The notes under the pieces: model-generated
What the model was told of the DNA's origin: nothing
The model's database searches: none
What the model saw: the letters and a program-made list of their open reading frames with translations, nothing else
Made by a program: the position numbers and the translations under genes
Assembly (NCBI RefSeq): GCF_024529955.1
Contig: NZ_AP024855.1
Coordinates: 744,001-808,000, forward strand
Direction: 5' to 3'
From: Photobacterium toruni
GTDB taxonomy: Bacteria > Pseudomonadota > Gammaproteobacteria > Enterobacterales > Vibrionaceae
DNA: 64,000 bases
Part shown: positions 7,249 through 16,675 of the stretch, one piece after another
Numbering within the stretch: position 1 is the first letter of the stretch
Layout of the letters: every line of letters begins with the position of its first letter

Positions 7249-10149
7249 CTATCGAGCACCAACTGGTAATGATTTCTCATGTAAGAACTCACCAATCCCT
7301 GTATCTGGTGGCATTGAATCTGCACCCGCTCCCCACAGTTTATTTGGCGTATCACCCATTGTGAATACCAAATCACCACCGTATATAATTTCATCATGAG
7401 TTAAGTAAGTACGGTTAAACGCTTTACCATTAAAGGTCGCATTTTGAATAAAGATATTGTCACGGCTAACGTTCTTCGCTGTAACATTAAACGACTGCCC
7501 ATTACCAACATCAATTGAAGCAGTTTCAAACATTGGCGTGCCAATCTCATAGATACTACCTGCATTTACTGGGTAGAAACCAAGAGCACGGAATACAAAC
7601 CATGAAGAAAGCGTACCAAAGTCATCATTACCACAAATACCATCAGCGGTATTGTCGTAGCAAACATTAGTCGATGCTGCAATCGCTGCTTGAGTCTTCC
7701 ATGGCTGACCTACGTAGTTATATAAATAAGGGACATGAAGATCAGGTTCGTTACCTTGAACATGCTGACCAACATTACCAGTATTAAACACTGGGAATTG
7801 GTTATCACCGGCATTACGATCTGGGTATGTTGACCAATATTCATCTAAGCGTGCAGCAAAGAGTGCACCATCTTTAGCGTCTGGGTTAGATTTAAGATCA
7901 ACTTGGGTCATCAGATCTTTTAGACCGTGCATATCGTGTTGCACACTAAAGAAGTATTGCCAACCATTTGACTCTGAGAACGCCCAGTTAAACATATCAG
8001 GACGCCAGTTTTTACCTGTATTTCCACCAGTGACAGGATCAGTCCAGTTCTTATCAATAAATTGACCATTATAATCACGGGCTTTAAACCAACCTTTCCA
8101 CGGTGTATTAGGCTCACCACCAAAATCGAACTGGGCTTGCCAGTTATTTGAACGGTCAGCAAATTCCGTGTAACGCGGATCCTCTTCATTAAACACTAAG
8201 GCAATTGATTTAGCGATCATCCAATCATTCATTGAATATTCAAGTGAGTATGAAGCTGTCCATGAGTCTTTAAACGGTGAGTGCTTACCATACGCATCAG
8301 CCTCGACATCATGTAGCTGTGCTGGCACCCAACCATTTTTTTCATACTCACTGATCCACGAAACTGCTGAGCCACTACGTGCATCGGTTACCATCGCATT
8401 GATCAAACGCGCTTTAATATCATCTTGCTCGGTTTGACTAAAGCCAAGCTCAGTCATACGCGCATCGAGAATACCTTTTTCCAGTACATCATAAATAACC
8501 GGGGTTGAGTGCATCCCCATCATCATGCCGGTTTCGTTACCTTTAAATGTCCATTCAGGTAGACGACCTTTACGTGGTTGACTTGCATTACCTTCGGCAT
8601 CCAAAGGTGTAAATTCTTCTTCTGCATACGACAACATCGATAACACCACATCAGCTAATGCATTTGGTGTCAAAATAGAAGCAAGTGGCTGCACATTACG
8701 GTATGTATCCCATAATGAGAAAGTATCATAACGAGTAAAGTCGGCTTTACCATCGTTGTTAGCATCAGCTAAACGAATATCATCCACTAAAGGTGCTTCT
8801 TGACCCCACGATGGGCGACCATTTGGATAAGCATTACGCCCTTGGAAAGCACGGTAATATTTACCATCAAGATCTGAGTGAGTGGTTTGACCTAAGAATG
8901 CATGGTACATCGCAGTATAGAAAGTTTGCTTATAGGCTTCATCGCCTTCAACTTTAACTTTACCTAATAACGCTTCCCACTCCTTGGTAGCATCTAAACG
9001 TACTTGATCAAAGTTTTTATTTGCCACTTCAGTCAAATTCAAGAATGCACCACTTAATGGCGCTTTATTAGTGCCATCGTTACCAATCGCGGTGCTTGAT
9101 AGGGCTAACTTTGCTTCAACGGTTAACCCTTGTTTTTCGGTATCAAATTCAACATAAGCGCGCGCATATTGATATTTACCAAACACATCACGATCATTAA
9201 CAGCATCATAGGTTTGAGAGCCATTAATTGAGCCTATTTCAGTAAAATCAGCTGGCGCATTAACGTATTGTTTGGTCTCTTTGTCATAATAAGCAAAACG
9301 GACATTTTTAATCGGCTGATCAAACTCCATCACAAAATATTCTTTTTGAGATGCAGCCCAACCATCAGATAAACGATGACCAATCAAACGGTTATTTTCT
9401 TTATCCCAACGAATAAACGAGTCTGAAGTATAATCCCAGTTAAGTTTAAAACCAGTGTTAACAATAATTTCTGACTGTTGATCACGCGGGAACGTATAAC
9501 GATGGACACCAACACGATCGGAAGCAGTTAGCTCAGCAGTAATATCATAATCAAGTAAATCAACTTTATAATAACCCGCCGTTGCTTGCTCATCTTTATG
9601 TTTAAAATGCGAAGCTTCTAAGTTAAGCGTGGCGGAGCCTTCGTTGATCATAAAATTAGAACGCGAGTTAATCGGCATCACTAAAATATCATTCAAGTCT
9701 CCCGCACCAGCACCGGATAAATGCGTATGAGAGAAACCACTGGTACGCGCATCATGGTAATAATAACCAGAAATATATTCCCAACCATTAGAGCCGTTGT
9801 TTGGTGACAATTGCACCATACCATTTGGCGTCGTAGCACCTGGGTAAGTATTACCTAAATTACCAGTACCAATAAAAGGGTTAACATAACGGGTAACATC
9901 CATACCAGACAAATCAACTGGAATATGTACGCCCATATCAATAACCGGCTTTTCAGTACTTGGTTTATCATCACAATCGCCATCGCCAGTTGGTGGACAA
10001 ACAGGCTTATCACCTTCATCAACCGGCGGTAACGTATCACCACCATTAGGGTGAGTAACGGTAATATTATTGGTTTCTTCATCACAGCCCGTTAAGCCAA
10101 ATGTGGCGCTAATAACGGCTATTGCAAGTAGGGTACGTTTGAATTTCAT
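7249..10149 (-). CDS. GH92 alpha-mannosidase lipoprotein
   Basis: A 966-residue exo-alpha-mannosidase-type glycoside hydrolase family 92 protein. The first residues form a lipoprotein signal with lipobox LTGC (Cys 22), followed by an acidic, proline-rich linker to about residue 75, so the enzyme is probably membrane-anchored. Hallmarks follow in order: VNPFIGTGNLGNTYPGAT, GFSHTHLSGAGAGD, LWDTYRNVQPL, YSLEYSMNDW, then near the C-terminus GNDDFGTLSSWFVFRALGFY and YEIGTP. GH92 enzymes are Ca-dependent and remove terminal mannose from N-glycan-like or mannan chains. The gene stands alone; the divergent PTS genes 0.8 kb away might handle a released sugar, but that is only inference from position. 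Confidence 0.93.
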   Translation of the reverse strand: MKFKRTLLAIAVISATFGLTGCDEETNNITVTHPNGGDTLPPVDEGDKPVCPPTGDGDCDDKPSTEKPVIDMGVHIPVDLSGMDVTRYVNPFIGTGNLGNTYPGATTPNGMVQLSPNNGSNGWEYISGYYYHDARTSGFSHTHLSGAGAGDLNDILVMPINSRSNFMINEGSATLNLEASHFKHKDEQATAGYYKVDLLDYDITAELTASDRVGVHRYTFPRDQQSEIIVNTGFKLNWDYTSDSFIRWDKENNRLIGHRLSDGWAASQKEYFVMEFDQPIKNVRFAYYDKETKQYVNAPADFTEIGSINGSQTYDAVNDRDVFGKYQYARAYVEFDTEKQGLTVEAKLALSSTAIGNDGTNKAPLSGAFLNLTEVANKNFDQVRLDATKEWEALLGKVKVEGDEAYKQTFYTAMYHAFLGQTTHSDLDGKYYRAFQGRNAYPNGRPSWGQEAPLVDDIRLADANNDGKADFTRYDTFSLWDTYRNVQPLASILTPNALADVVLSMLSYAEEEFTPLDAEGNASQPRKGRLPEWTFKGNETGMMMGMHSTPVIYDVLEKGILDARMTELGFSQTEQDDIKARLINAMVTDARSGSAVSWISEYEKNGWVPAQLHDVEADAYGKHSPFKDSWTASYSLEYSMNDWMIAKSIALVFNEEDPRYTEFADRSNNWQAQFDFGGEPNTPWKGWFKARDYNGQFIDKNWTDPVTGGNTGKNWRPDMFNWAFSESNGWQYFFSVQHDMHGLKDLMTQVDLKSNPDAKDGALFAARLDEYWSTYPDRNAGDNQFPVFNTGNVGQHVQGNEPDLHVPYLYNYVGQPWKTQAAIAASTNVCYDNTADGICGNDDFGTLSSWFVFRALGFYPVNAGSIYEIGTPMFETASIDVGNGQSFNVTAKNVSRDNIFIQNATFNGKAFNRTYLTHDEIIYGGDLVFTMGDTPNKLWGAGADSMPPDTGIGEFLHEKSLPVGAR

Positions 10150-10970
10150 TTCAAATCCTTTTGTTATCGATTTAATTGATGTTCACAGTCAGAGTTATCA
10201 TTCATGACCACGAACATAATTTGATCGTTATTCTTAAATGATATTCTGTATCGTTATTGACGAGCATTATTAAAAATAAATATCGATGGAGATATAGGAT
10301 TAATTACGCATTCACTGCATATTTGTAGCTGTTATAAATAGCTGGAACGAAGCTCCCACTGCTATATGGAAATATTTTGGCTCAATATCACAATTTATAA
10401 TTATTAAATTAGCGATCACTATAAAGTTGAGTATTTAATTAAATAACAATAATGATAGTTTAATTATTAATATTAAGCTGCGTGATGTCACATAAAAAAC
10501 CATTAGATAGCATAGTGCTATTAAAATGATATTTATCCAGTTTATATTTTTAAAAATTAAGTAATAATTCACGCATAATTTATATCTATGAAATATTATC
10601 ATTCTTTATTAAACAATGATCTTTAGCAGTATGCTGTCCCCCGCTCATACTGCCTTTTTCTTTCGACGTAACGACAACTTCTCTGCCATTTACTAGCCAT
10701 ACTCTAAATACTACAGATAATCATCATTTCATCCTCTCTACATAACACTCACGGTATTTATGTGTTATTCCCCTTAAACAACCAACGCACAAAAATGCTA
10801 ATTATTCTGTAAATATCACTCTATAAAGCAATGAGATCCCTATCACGGTTGGTTATTACGGTTACAAATGTCCTATAAAAGCGTCGTTTCTCTTCTATCC
10901 TGCACTCTATTAACTGCTTATATTTATGTCATTACTTAAGCATTCGATTATTTAACAGCAGGAGAAACAC
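10150..10970. other. Intergenic region between divergent GH92 and PTS genes
   Basis: About 820 bp without a convincing gene. It must hold the promoters of GH92 (minus) and of the PTS genes (plus). The one clear structure is a plus-strand terminator-like hairpin at 10625-10663, more than 300 bp ahead of the PTS genes. It could end a leader or small RNA. No strong CRP palindrome was seen. Confidence 0.45.
10625..10663 (+). terminator. Orphan intrinsic terminator
   Basis: Stem GCAGTATG/CATACTGC with a C-rich 12-base loop, followed by CTTTTTCTTT. No plus-strand gene ends upstream (GH92 runs the other way), so it would terminate an unannotated short RNA or act as an attenuator far upstream of the PTS genes. 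Confidence 0.55.
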
Positions 10971-11288
10971 ATGAGAGTTGTCGCGATCACCGCATGTCCA
11001 ACAGGAATTGCACATACCTACATGGCAGCCGACAAGCTCACTGAGACAGCGAAAAAACTCGGGATCACAATTAAAGTCGAAACCCAAGGAGCAATGGGAG
11101 TAGAAAATCGCCTAACTGAGCAAGATGTTGAGCGTGCTGATATTGTTATCCTCGCGGCCGATATTAATGTCGAGCAAAGTGACCGTTTTACAAAACATCG
11201 CTGTCTAGAAGTTTCTATTCAAGATGCATTACAGCATCCACGACGCATATTTTCTCAATGTCAGCAACTGTTGTTAGCTCACCAATAA
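10971..11288 (+). CDS. PTS fructose-family enzyme IIB
   Basis: A 105-residue free-standing IIB of the fructose PTS family (FrwB/FrwD/FryB-like). The N-terminus VVAITACPTGIAHTYMAADK contains the phosphorylatable Cys 9 in the conserved ACPTGIAHT motif. It would take phosphate from the IIA domain encoded next door and pass it to a sugar on a IIC permease. It lies 28 bp upstream of the HPr-EI-IIA gene, with AGGAG before its ATG, so the two form an operon. No IIC is encoded here. Confidence 0.9.
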   Translation: MRVVAITACPTGIAHTYMAADKLTETAKKLGITIKVETQGAMGVENRLTEQDVERADIVILAADINVEQSDRFTKHRCLEVSIQDALQHPRRIFSQCQQLLLAHQ

Positions 11289-11316
11289 TATTAAATAAAT
11301 TTAAGGCATCGTATTT

Positions 11317-13812
11317 ATGACTCACCAATTTTCGTTTCAATGTGTATTACCTAATGGTATTCATGCGCGTCCAGCGAACCATTTAGAACAACAGTGCCGC
11401 CAATTTGAGTGTCAAATTACACTCACCAATCACCGCACCAATAATTCAGGTGATGCAAAAAGTGTTTTAGCCTTAGTGGGTACCGATACGCTATTAAATG
11501 ATAACTGCACAATAAGTTTTGAAGGTGCAGACAGTGAACAAGCATGTCAGACACTTCAGACTTACATTGAGCAACAATTTCCCCATTGTGATGAAGCATT
11601 AGAGACCTTAGCTGATGATAGCGACATCGTGTTACCGCAATCATTGTTACGCCACCAGCCACATTTGATCACAGGTAAACGTCTTGCTCCTGGCATTGGT
11701 TGTGGTGTTTTAGTTGCGATGAGCCAAGTCGATCCACAGCAGTTTGCAACAGCAGTACACGATGACAATGAAGCACAACGTTTTGAGCAAGCACTCGCGC
11801 AAGTTAGTACTCACTTAAATCACATCATTGCGACGGGATCGCACCACGAGCAGGAAATCACCAGCGCCCATTTAGCGATTATTAATGACTCAAGCTTTAT
11901 TAATGGCGTAACAACACTGCTAGCAACCCATTCGACGGCGAATGCTATCTTGGCTATGATGGAAAAATTGTGTCATCAACTTGACCAGTCAGCAAGCAGT
12001 TACTTACGTGAACGCGCACTGGATATCAAAGATGTATCGATCCAATTATTAACCGCAGCTTACCCAACAGTACTTGATGAGCAAGCAGAGTTTTCACTCC
12101 AACAACCAAGTATTGTGATCGCCAACGATTTAACCCCAAGTCAATTTTTAGGGCTTGATAAAGCGTTATTACAAGGTTTGGTATTAACCCATGCAGGCAG
12201 CACTTCACACACCGTGATTTTGGCGCGTGCGTTTAATATTCCAACCTTATCTGGTATTGAAATTAAAGACTGTGCGGCAGCATTAAATCATCATGTTTAT
12301 GTTGATGCTCAGTTAGGTGTACTGGCTATCGAGCCTAGCAATGAAGTTAGTGGTTACTTCGATCGTGCTATTACATTGGCGAATACGATTAAACAGCAGC
12401 AAAGTTTGTATGCTCACCAGCAAGCAACCACAGCTGATGGTCACACGATTGAAGTTGCCGCCAATATTGCTTGTTCAGTCGAAGCGGATAATGCGTTTGC
12501 ACAAGGAGCTGAAGGGATTGGCTTATTCCGCACTGAAATGCTGTTTATGGATCGCCACCGAGCACCCGATGAAGAAGAGCAATTTAATCATTACCGTGAA
12601 GTATTAGCCGCAGCCAATGGTAAGCCGGTCATCATTCGTACCATGGACATTGGTGGTGATAAGCCGATTGATTACCTTGCCCTACCCCATGAAAATAACC
12701 CGTTCTTAGGTTACCGTGCAGTGCGTATTTACCCGCAGTTCTTAGCACTGTTCCATACTCAATTAACGGCTATTTTACGTGCCTCAGTGCATGGCAAAGC
12801 AAAAATCATGATTCCAATGATTCAAAGCATTGAAGAAATTCGTTGGGTTAAGCAACAACTAGAACGCGTTAAACAGCAATTAACAGCCAAAAACATCGCT
12901 TTTGATGCTGATATTCAACTCGGTATCATGGTTGAAATTCCATCGGTGGCGTTTATTGTCGATTTATTCTGTAAGGAAGTGGATTTCTTTAGTATCGGAT
13001 CCAACGATATGACCCAATATTTATTAGCGGTTGATCGTGATAACGCCAGTGTATCAAAACTGTATAACAGCTTAGCGCCTGCTTTCTTACGCTTATTAAA
13101 GCAAGTGGTTACGACTGCGCATGCCCATGGTAAATGGGTTGGTTTATGCGGCGAGCTTGGTGCAGACAGTAAAGTATTACCATTACTTGTTGGCGCTGGC
13201 CTTGACGAAATCAGTATGAGCGCACCCAAAATTGCGGCGACCAAAGCACAGCTGACCGAAATTAATTTTTCAGATAGCCAAACCTTATTTGCACAAGCAT
13301 GTGAGTGCGCCACCATTGAAGAAGTCGAGGCATTACTTGAACAACGTCATGCTCAAGCCCAAGTTAAACCAATATTAGTTAAACAATGTGTATTTAAAGG
13401 CGCTGACTTTGCAAACAAAGAACAAGTGATCCAAGCATTAGTGGGTAACTTAGGTATTCAAGGCCGTACAGATGAAGTGTATAAGCTTGAGGAAGATATT
13501 TGGGCACGTGAAGCCGTATTCTCTACCGGTTTAGGGCATGGCTTTGCAATTCCACATACAAAGTCTGACCATATTCGTCATTCAAGCATCAGTATTGCTC
13601 ACCTTGATAAACCGATTGATTGGATGTCAGATTCTGGTGAGGTTGATTTTGTTATCATGCTAACCCTAAATAAAGACCAAGGCGATCAGCACATGCGTAT
13701 TTTTGCAGGTCTTGCCCGCAAACTTATTCATGAAAGTTTCCGTGATAGCTTACGCCAAGCGGAATCACCAGAAGCAATTATTGCCATTATCACCGAGCAA
13801 ATTGGTTTATAA
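11317..13812 (+). CDS. fryA: Multiphosphoryl transfer protein, HPr-EI-IIA(Fru) fusion
   Basis: An 831-residue cytosolic fusion matching the length and order of E. coli FryA/FrwA. The HPr domain (about 1-95) has its active His in GIHARPAN. The enzyme I part (about 115-680) has the phospho-His segment THAGSTSHTVILARAFNIP, the PEP-site motif EGIGLFRTEMLFMDR and the C-terminal GLCGELGAD. The IIA domain (about 690-831) has its His in GFAIPHTKSDH. It can in principle carry phosphate from PEP to the neighbouring IIB without the general PTS proteins. The gene ends at a strong terminator and is not followed by a IIC gene. It could serve a permease elsewhere or have a regulatory role; the substrate is unknown. 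Confidence 0.92.
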   Translation: MTHQFSFQCVLPNGIHARPANHLEQQCRQFECQITLTNHRTNNSGDAKSVLALVGTDTLLNDNCTISFEGADSEQACQTLQTYIEQQFPHCDEALETLADDSDIVLPQSLLRHQPHLITGKRLAPGIGCGVLVAMSQVDPQQFATAVHDDNEAQRFEQALAQVSTHLNHIIATGSHHEQEITSAHLAIINDSSFINGVTTLLATHSTANAILAMMEKLCHQLDQSASSYLRERALDIKDVSIQLLTAAYPTVLDEQAEFSLQQPSIVIANDLTPSQFLGLDKALLQGLVLTHAGSTSHTVILARAFNIPTLSGIEIKDCAAALNHHVYVDAQLGVLAIEPSNEVSGYFDRAITLANTIKQQQSLYAHQQATTADGHTIEVAANIACSVEADNAFAQGAEGIGLFRTEMLFMDRHRAPDEEEQFNHYREVLAAANGKPVIIRTMDIGGDKPIDYLALPHENNPFLGYRAVRIYPQFLALFHTQLTAILRASVHGKAKIMIPMIQSIEEIRWVKQQLERVKQQLTAKNIAFDADIQLGIMVEIPSVAFIVDLFCKEVDFFSIGSNDMTQYLLAVDRDNASVSKLYNSLAPAFLRLLKQVVTTAHAHGKWVGLCGELGADSKVLPLLVGAGLDEISMSAPKIAATKAQLTEINFSDSQTLFAQACECATIEEVEALLEQRHAQAQVKPILVKQCVFKGADFANKEQVIQALVGNLGIQGRTDEVYKLEEDIWAREAVFSTGLGHGFAIPHTKSDHIRHSSISIAHLDKPIDWMSDSGEVDFVIMLTLNKDQGDQHMRIFAGLARKLIHESFRDSLRQAESPEAIIAIITEQIGL

Positions 13813-13835
13813 TTCCAACGTAAGCTTATCAATAT

Positions 13836-13868
13836 AAAGCTCCTTTCTTGAGGAGCTTTAGTATTTTA
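13836..13868 (+). terminator. Terminator of the PTS operon
   Basis: Stem AAAGCTCCT/AGGAGCTTT with a six-base loop and a T-rich tail, 24 bp after the stop codon at 13812. Confidence 0.85.
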
Positions 13869-14076
13869 AACTACCGCCAAATAATCCATTCCTATTCCCT
13901 CTTCCGCTTACTCTCTAAAAATGACCCAGATCTCATTTAAGCATAGAGAGCGTTTATTGGTTATTTCATAGCAGCTTTTAGCTAGTTCATTCATTCAAAA
14001 TCATCAATTATTATTCTCAATAAATAGTTAGCATTTCCCTTAATTACTCCCGCCGCTTACAGATAAGGAAAGAGTA

Positions 14077-14229
14077 ATGCAAACAGGTTATTGGGCAATT
14101 GATGCTTTTATTATCGCCAATATCATCCTCTGGATCACTGTTGCTGGTGTTTTTATCTATCAACAATATTCCGATGGTGGATCATTGGTAAACCAATCAA
14201 ATAGTACACATTCAAGGAGTCGAAAATGA
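14077..14229 (+). CDS. Small single-span membrane protein
   Basis: A 50-residue reading frame too short for usual gene callers. Met-Gln-Thr-Gly-Tyr-Trp is followed by one hydrophobic helix (about residues 8-28, with IIANIILWITVAGVFIY) and a polar tail ending HSRSRK. It is supported by the ribosome site AAGGAAAG just before the ATG. Its stop also overlaps the start of the next gene in the coupled arrangement ATGA at 14226-14229. It is therefore probably the first gene of the EamA-symporter operon, and may be a small accessory subunit of one of these transporters. I do not recognise a family. Confidence 0.65.
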   Translation: MQTGYWAIDAFIIANIILWITVAGVFIYQQYSDGGSLVNQSNSTHSRSRK

Positions 14230-15161
14230 ACCCTAAAACGCTTGGATATACCACAATGATTGTTTCTGCCACTCTGATGGGCTGTGTTGGCTTATTTTCT
14301 CGTAATATTAATACCAGTGGTGATGTTATTGCTTTTACACGGATGATCGTTGGTGCCATCTGTATTTTTGCCATTATGCTCTACCAAGGTAAAGCGCAAC
14401 AACTCAAAAGCATAAAACTCACCCCCGCGGTGATAACCAGTGGGGTCTGTTTAGGTTTATGTTTAGCCGCTTATGTCTCTGCAACCCAATATACAACGTT
14501 AGCTAATGCGGTATTTTTAATTTATACAGGTCCTGTTTTCTCTACTATTTTAGCGGCTATTTTCTTAAAGGAAAAAATATCAGCCCTTACCGCATCAATG
14601 TTAACCGCGGTATTTATTGGCTGTTTATTTATTATCGGCATTATTAGTTATAACCCTCAAACAGGACTAACGTTGTCGCTGTCGTTTTCTAAACAAAATA
14701 TGGTCGGTGATATTCTGGGATTAATGTCCGGTATCGGCTATGGCTTGTATTTATTCTTTAGTCGTTACCGTACCGATATTGGTTCAGACTCGCGTTCATT
14801 ATTTAACTTTTCATTTGGTGCGATAGCCATTGCAATTTGCTTTGTCATTAATCCACCATCATTAGCGGCAATGGATGGCACCTCATGGCTATGGTTACTG
14901 TCAATGGGGTTCTTTATTGGTTTTGGCGCATTATCACTATTAACCATTGCTGCTAAACATTTAAAAGCCGCTGAATTAGCTTGTATTTCTTATTTAGAGA
15001 CGGTTGTTGGGGCTGGGCTGGGAATTTTAGTCTTTAGTGAATCATTAACCGTTCTACAAGCCATTGGTGGCGTATTAGTTATTGGGGGGGGGATGGGAGA
15101 GATCGTGATTAATATTATCAAGAAAAGAACATTGTCTCATAAACCGCTACCACAATCATAA
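14226..15161 (+). CDS. EamA/DMT-family transporter
   Basis: A 311-residue inner-membrane protein with about ten hydrophobic helices in two homologous halves (two EamA domains, roughly residues 6-140 and 155-295), typical of the RhaT/YdcZ-like drug/metabolite transporter superfamily. Members usually export or exchange small metabolites or amino acids. Its ATG overlaps the stop of the 50-residue protein before it. Its stop is 9 bp before the sodium symporter gene, so three genes are likely translated from one mRNA. The substrate is not predictable from the sequence. Confidence 0.9.
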   Translation: MNPKTLGYTTMIVSATLMGCVGLFSRNINTSGDVIAFTRMIVGAICIFAIMLYQGKAQQLKSIKLTPAVITSGVCLGLCLAAYVSATQYTTLANAVFLIYTGPVFSTILAAIFLKEKISALTASMLTAVFIGCLFIIGIISYNPQTGLTLSLSFSKQNMVGDILGLMSGIGYGLYLFFSRYRTDIGSDSRSLFNFSFGAIAIAICFVINPPSLAAMDGTSWLWLLSMGFFIGFGALSLLTIAAKHLKAAELACISYLETVVGAGLGILVFSESLTVLQAIGGVLVIGGGMGEIVINIIKKRTLSHKPLPQS

Positions 15162-15170
15162 GGTGATATT

Positions 15171-16625
15171 ATGAATACCTCACTCAACTGGATCTTATTA
15201 TTAGTGACCGTATCGATTATGGTCGGTTTAGCCCTTTACAGTAATAAAGTGATGCACAGTAGCAAGGGTGAGGGTGGTTTTTTATTGGCCGCTAATTGTT
15301 TAGGACCTTTTGTTGGTGCCTCGACTATTGTTGCAACAGCATTTTCCGGCTGGGGATTTATGGGATCCCCAGGGGTTGCGTATAAATATGGTGCAATTGA
15401 ATTATTAGGTAATTTTTTCTTTGCCCCTGCCATGATTTTAGCGGTACTTTTTTGTGCGCGATTTCTGCATCAAAAAGCTCAAACCATGGGAACATTGACG
15501 ATTGCAGAATATATTGCAGCCAGTCATGATGGTCCACAAAGTGTCAAACGAATAACTCAAGCTTTCTGCGCCATTATCACCATTGTACTATTACTTATTT
15601 TTCTTGTCGGTCAAATTAAGGCATTAGGGCTATTAGCGGGACAATGGCTCGGTATCAGTCAAACAACCGCGTCATTAATTATGGTAGCGATTATTATTCT
15701 CTATACCTCAATTGGTGGTCTTGCTGCGGTTGCTTTTACTGATACGTTTATGGTGCTTGGCATGTGTTTATCGGCCATTATTATTATGGTGACCATTTTT
15801 ACTGATCTGCCGCCCTCTGTGTTAATAGAACAACTTAATGCTATCGATAAAAACTTGTTAGATCCGCAAGATTCTGGTCCTTATGGTACTAGTCGCTGGC
15901 ATGTATTAATGGTGCTGCCCTATGCCTTTATTTACAGCGCAACTCTGCCTTATATGTCGATACGATTTATGGCTTTTGCAAATACCACTAAATTACACCA
16001 TGTTGCAGCTTATATGACGCCGATGGCATGTTTATTAAGTCTAGTACCTATTGTTGGCTGCTATATTCGCGTCAAAGTACCAACGTTAACGACACCTGAC
16101 GATGCTATGCCTGTCTTTCTTACCCAATTTCTATCTCCTTCGTTATCTGCAGTAGTGACGCTGTTTATTTTATTTGCTATGAAATCAACAGCTAACTCAG
16201 TATTACATGCGATCTCAGGGGCTGTTTCTCATGATCTACGGCAAGCACTGTGGCCACAGTCATCACTGACAGCAAAGCAGTTATTATTCCTTAATCGTAG
16301 TGCAGTATTTGGACTTGGAGGACTAGGATTTATCATTATGCTATTTGCTCCTCCCTTTATGCTTTCTATGTTGGCTATTTTAGGCTCAGGAACATTAATG
16401 GCGGCATTAGTTGCACCAACATTATTAGCGCATTGGCTGCCGAGTAATATCTACGCGGCCCTAAGTGCATTAGTGATTGGCTTTTTTAGTGGCTGCTTAC
16501 TGTTTGTTGAGTTTCATTTAGGTTGGGTTGAAGCACCGCTGTATGCGTCATTCTTGGCTTGCTGTAGTTATGCGCTGGTAGCAAAATGTAGCCAGTATCA
16601 ATTTATTGCTAACTCTTTACGTTAA
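15171..16625 (+). CDS. Sodium:solute symporter (SSS family)
   Basis: A 484-residue integral membrane protein with about 13 hydrophobic spans and the conserved SSS (SLC5/PanF-PutP-like) opening, including the GASTIVATAFSGWGFMGSPG stretch in the second and third helices. It should couple Na+ entry to uptake of an organic solute. It is third in the operon behind the tiny membrane protein and the EamA transporter, with GGTGATATT before its ATG. Pairing an EamA exporter with an SSS importer suggests exchange or scavenging of one compound. The amidinotransferase nearby hints at an arginine-derived solute, but this is speculation. Confidence 0.88.
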   Translation: MNTSLNWILLLVTVSIMVGLALYSNKVMHSSKGEGGFLLAANCLGPFVGASTIVATAFSGWGFMGSPGVAYKYGAIELLGNFFFAPAMILAVLFCARFLHQKAQTMGTLTIAEYIAASHDGPQSVKRITQAFCAIITIVLLLIFLVGQIKALGLLAGQWLGISQTTASLIMVAIIILYTSIGGLAAVAFTDTFMVLGMCLSAIIIMVTIFTDLPPSVLIEQLNAIDKNLLDPQDSGPYGTSRWHVLMVLPYAFIYSATLPYMSIRFMAFANTTKLHHVAAYMTPMACLLSLVPIVGCYIRVKVPTLTTPDDAMPVFLTQFLSPSLSAVVTLFILFAMKSTANSVLHAISGAVSHDLRQALWPQSSLTAKQLLFLNRSAVFGLGGLGFIIMLFAPPFMLSMLAILGSGTLMAALVAPTLLAHWLPSNIYAALSALVIGFFSGCLLFVEFHLGWVEAPLYASFLACCSYALVAKCSQYQFIANSLR

Positions 16626-16635
16626 CGATATTCAA

Positions 16636-16671
16636 TAACAAGAGAATAATATTACGGCTATTCTCTTGTTA
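16636..16671. terminator. Bidirectional terminator
   Basis: Perfect 13-bp arms TAACAAGAGAATA/TATTCTCTTGTTA around a 10-base loop, lying in the 50-bp gap between the convergent symporter and AraC-type genes. Either strand could use it. Confidence 0.8.
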
Positions 16672-16675
16672 CTCT

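Noticed and set aside
12915-13316. 133-codon open frame on the minus strand
   Set aside because: It lies fully inside the enzyme I part of the PTS fusion, whose protein sequence is strongly conserved; the opposite frame is a shadow.
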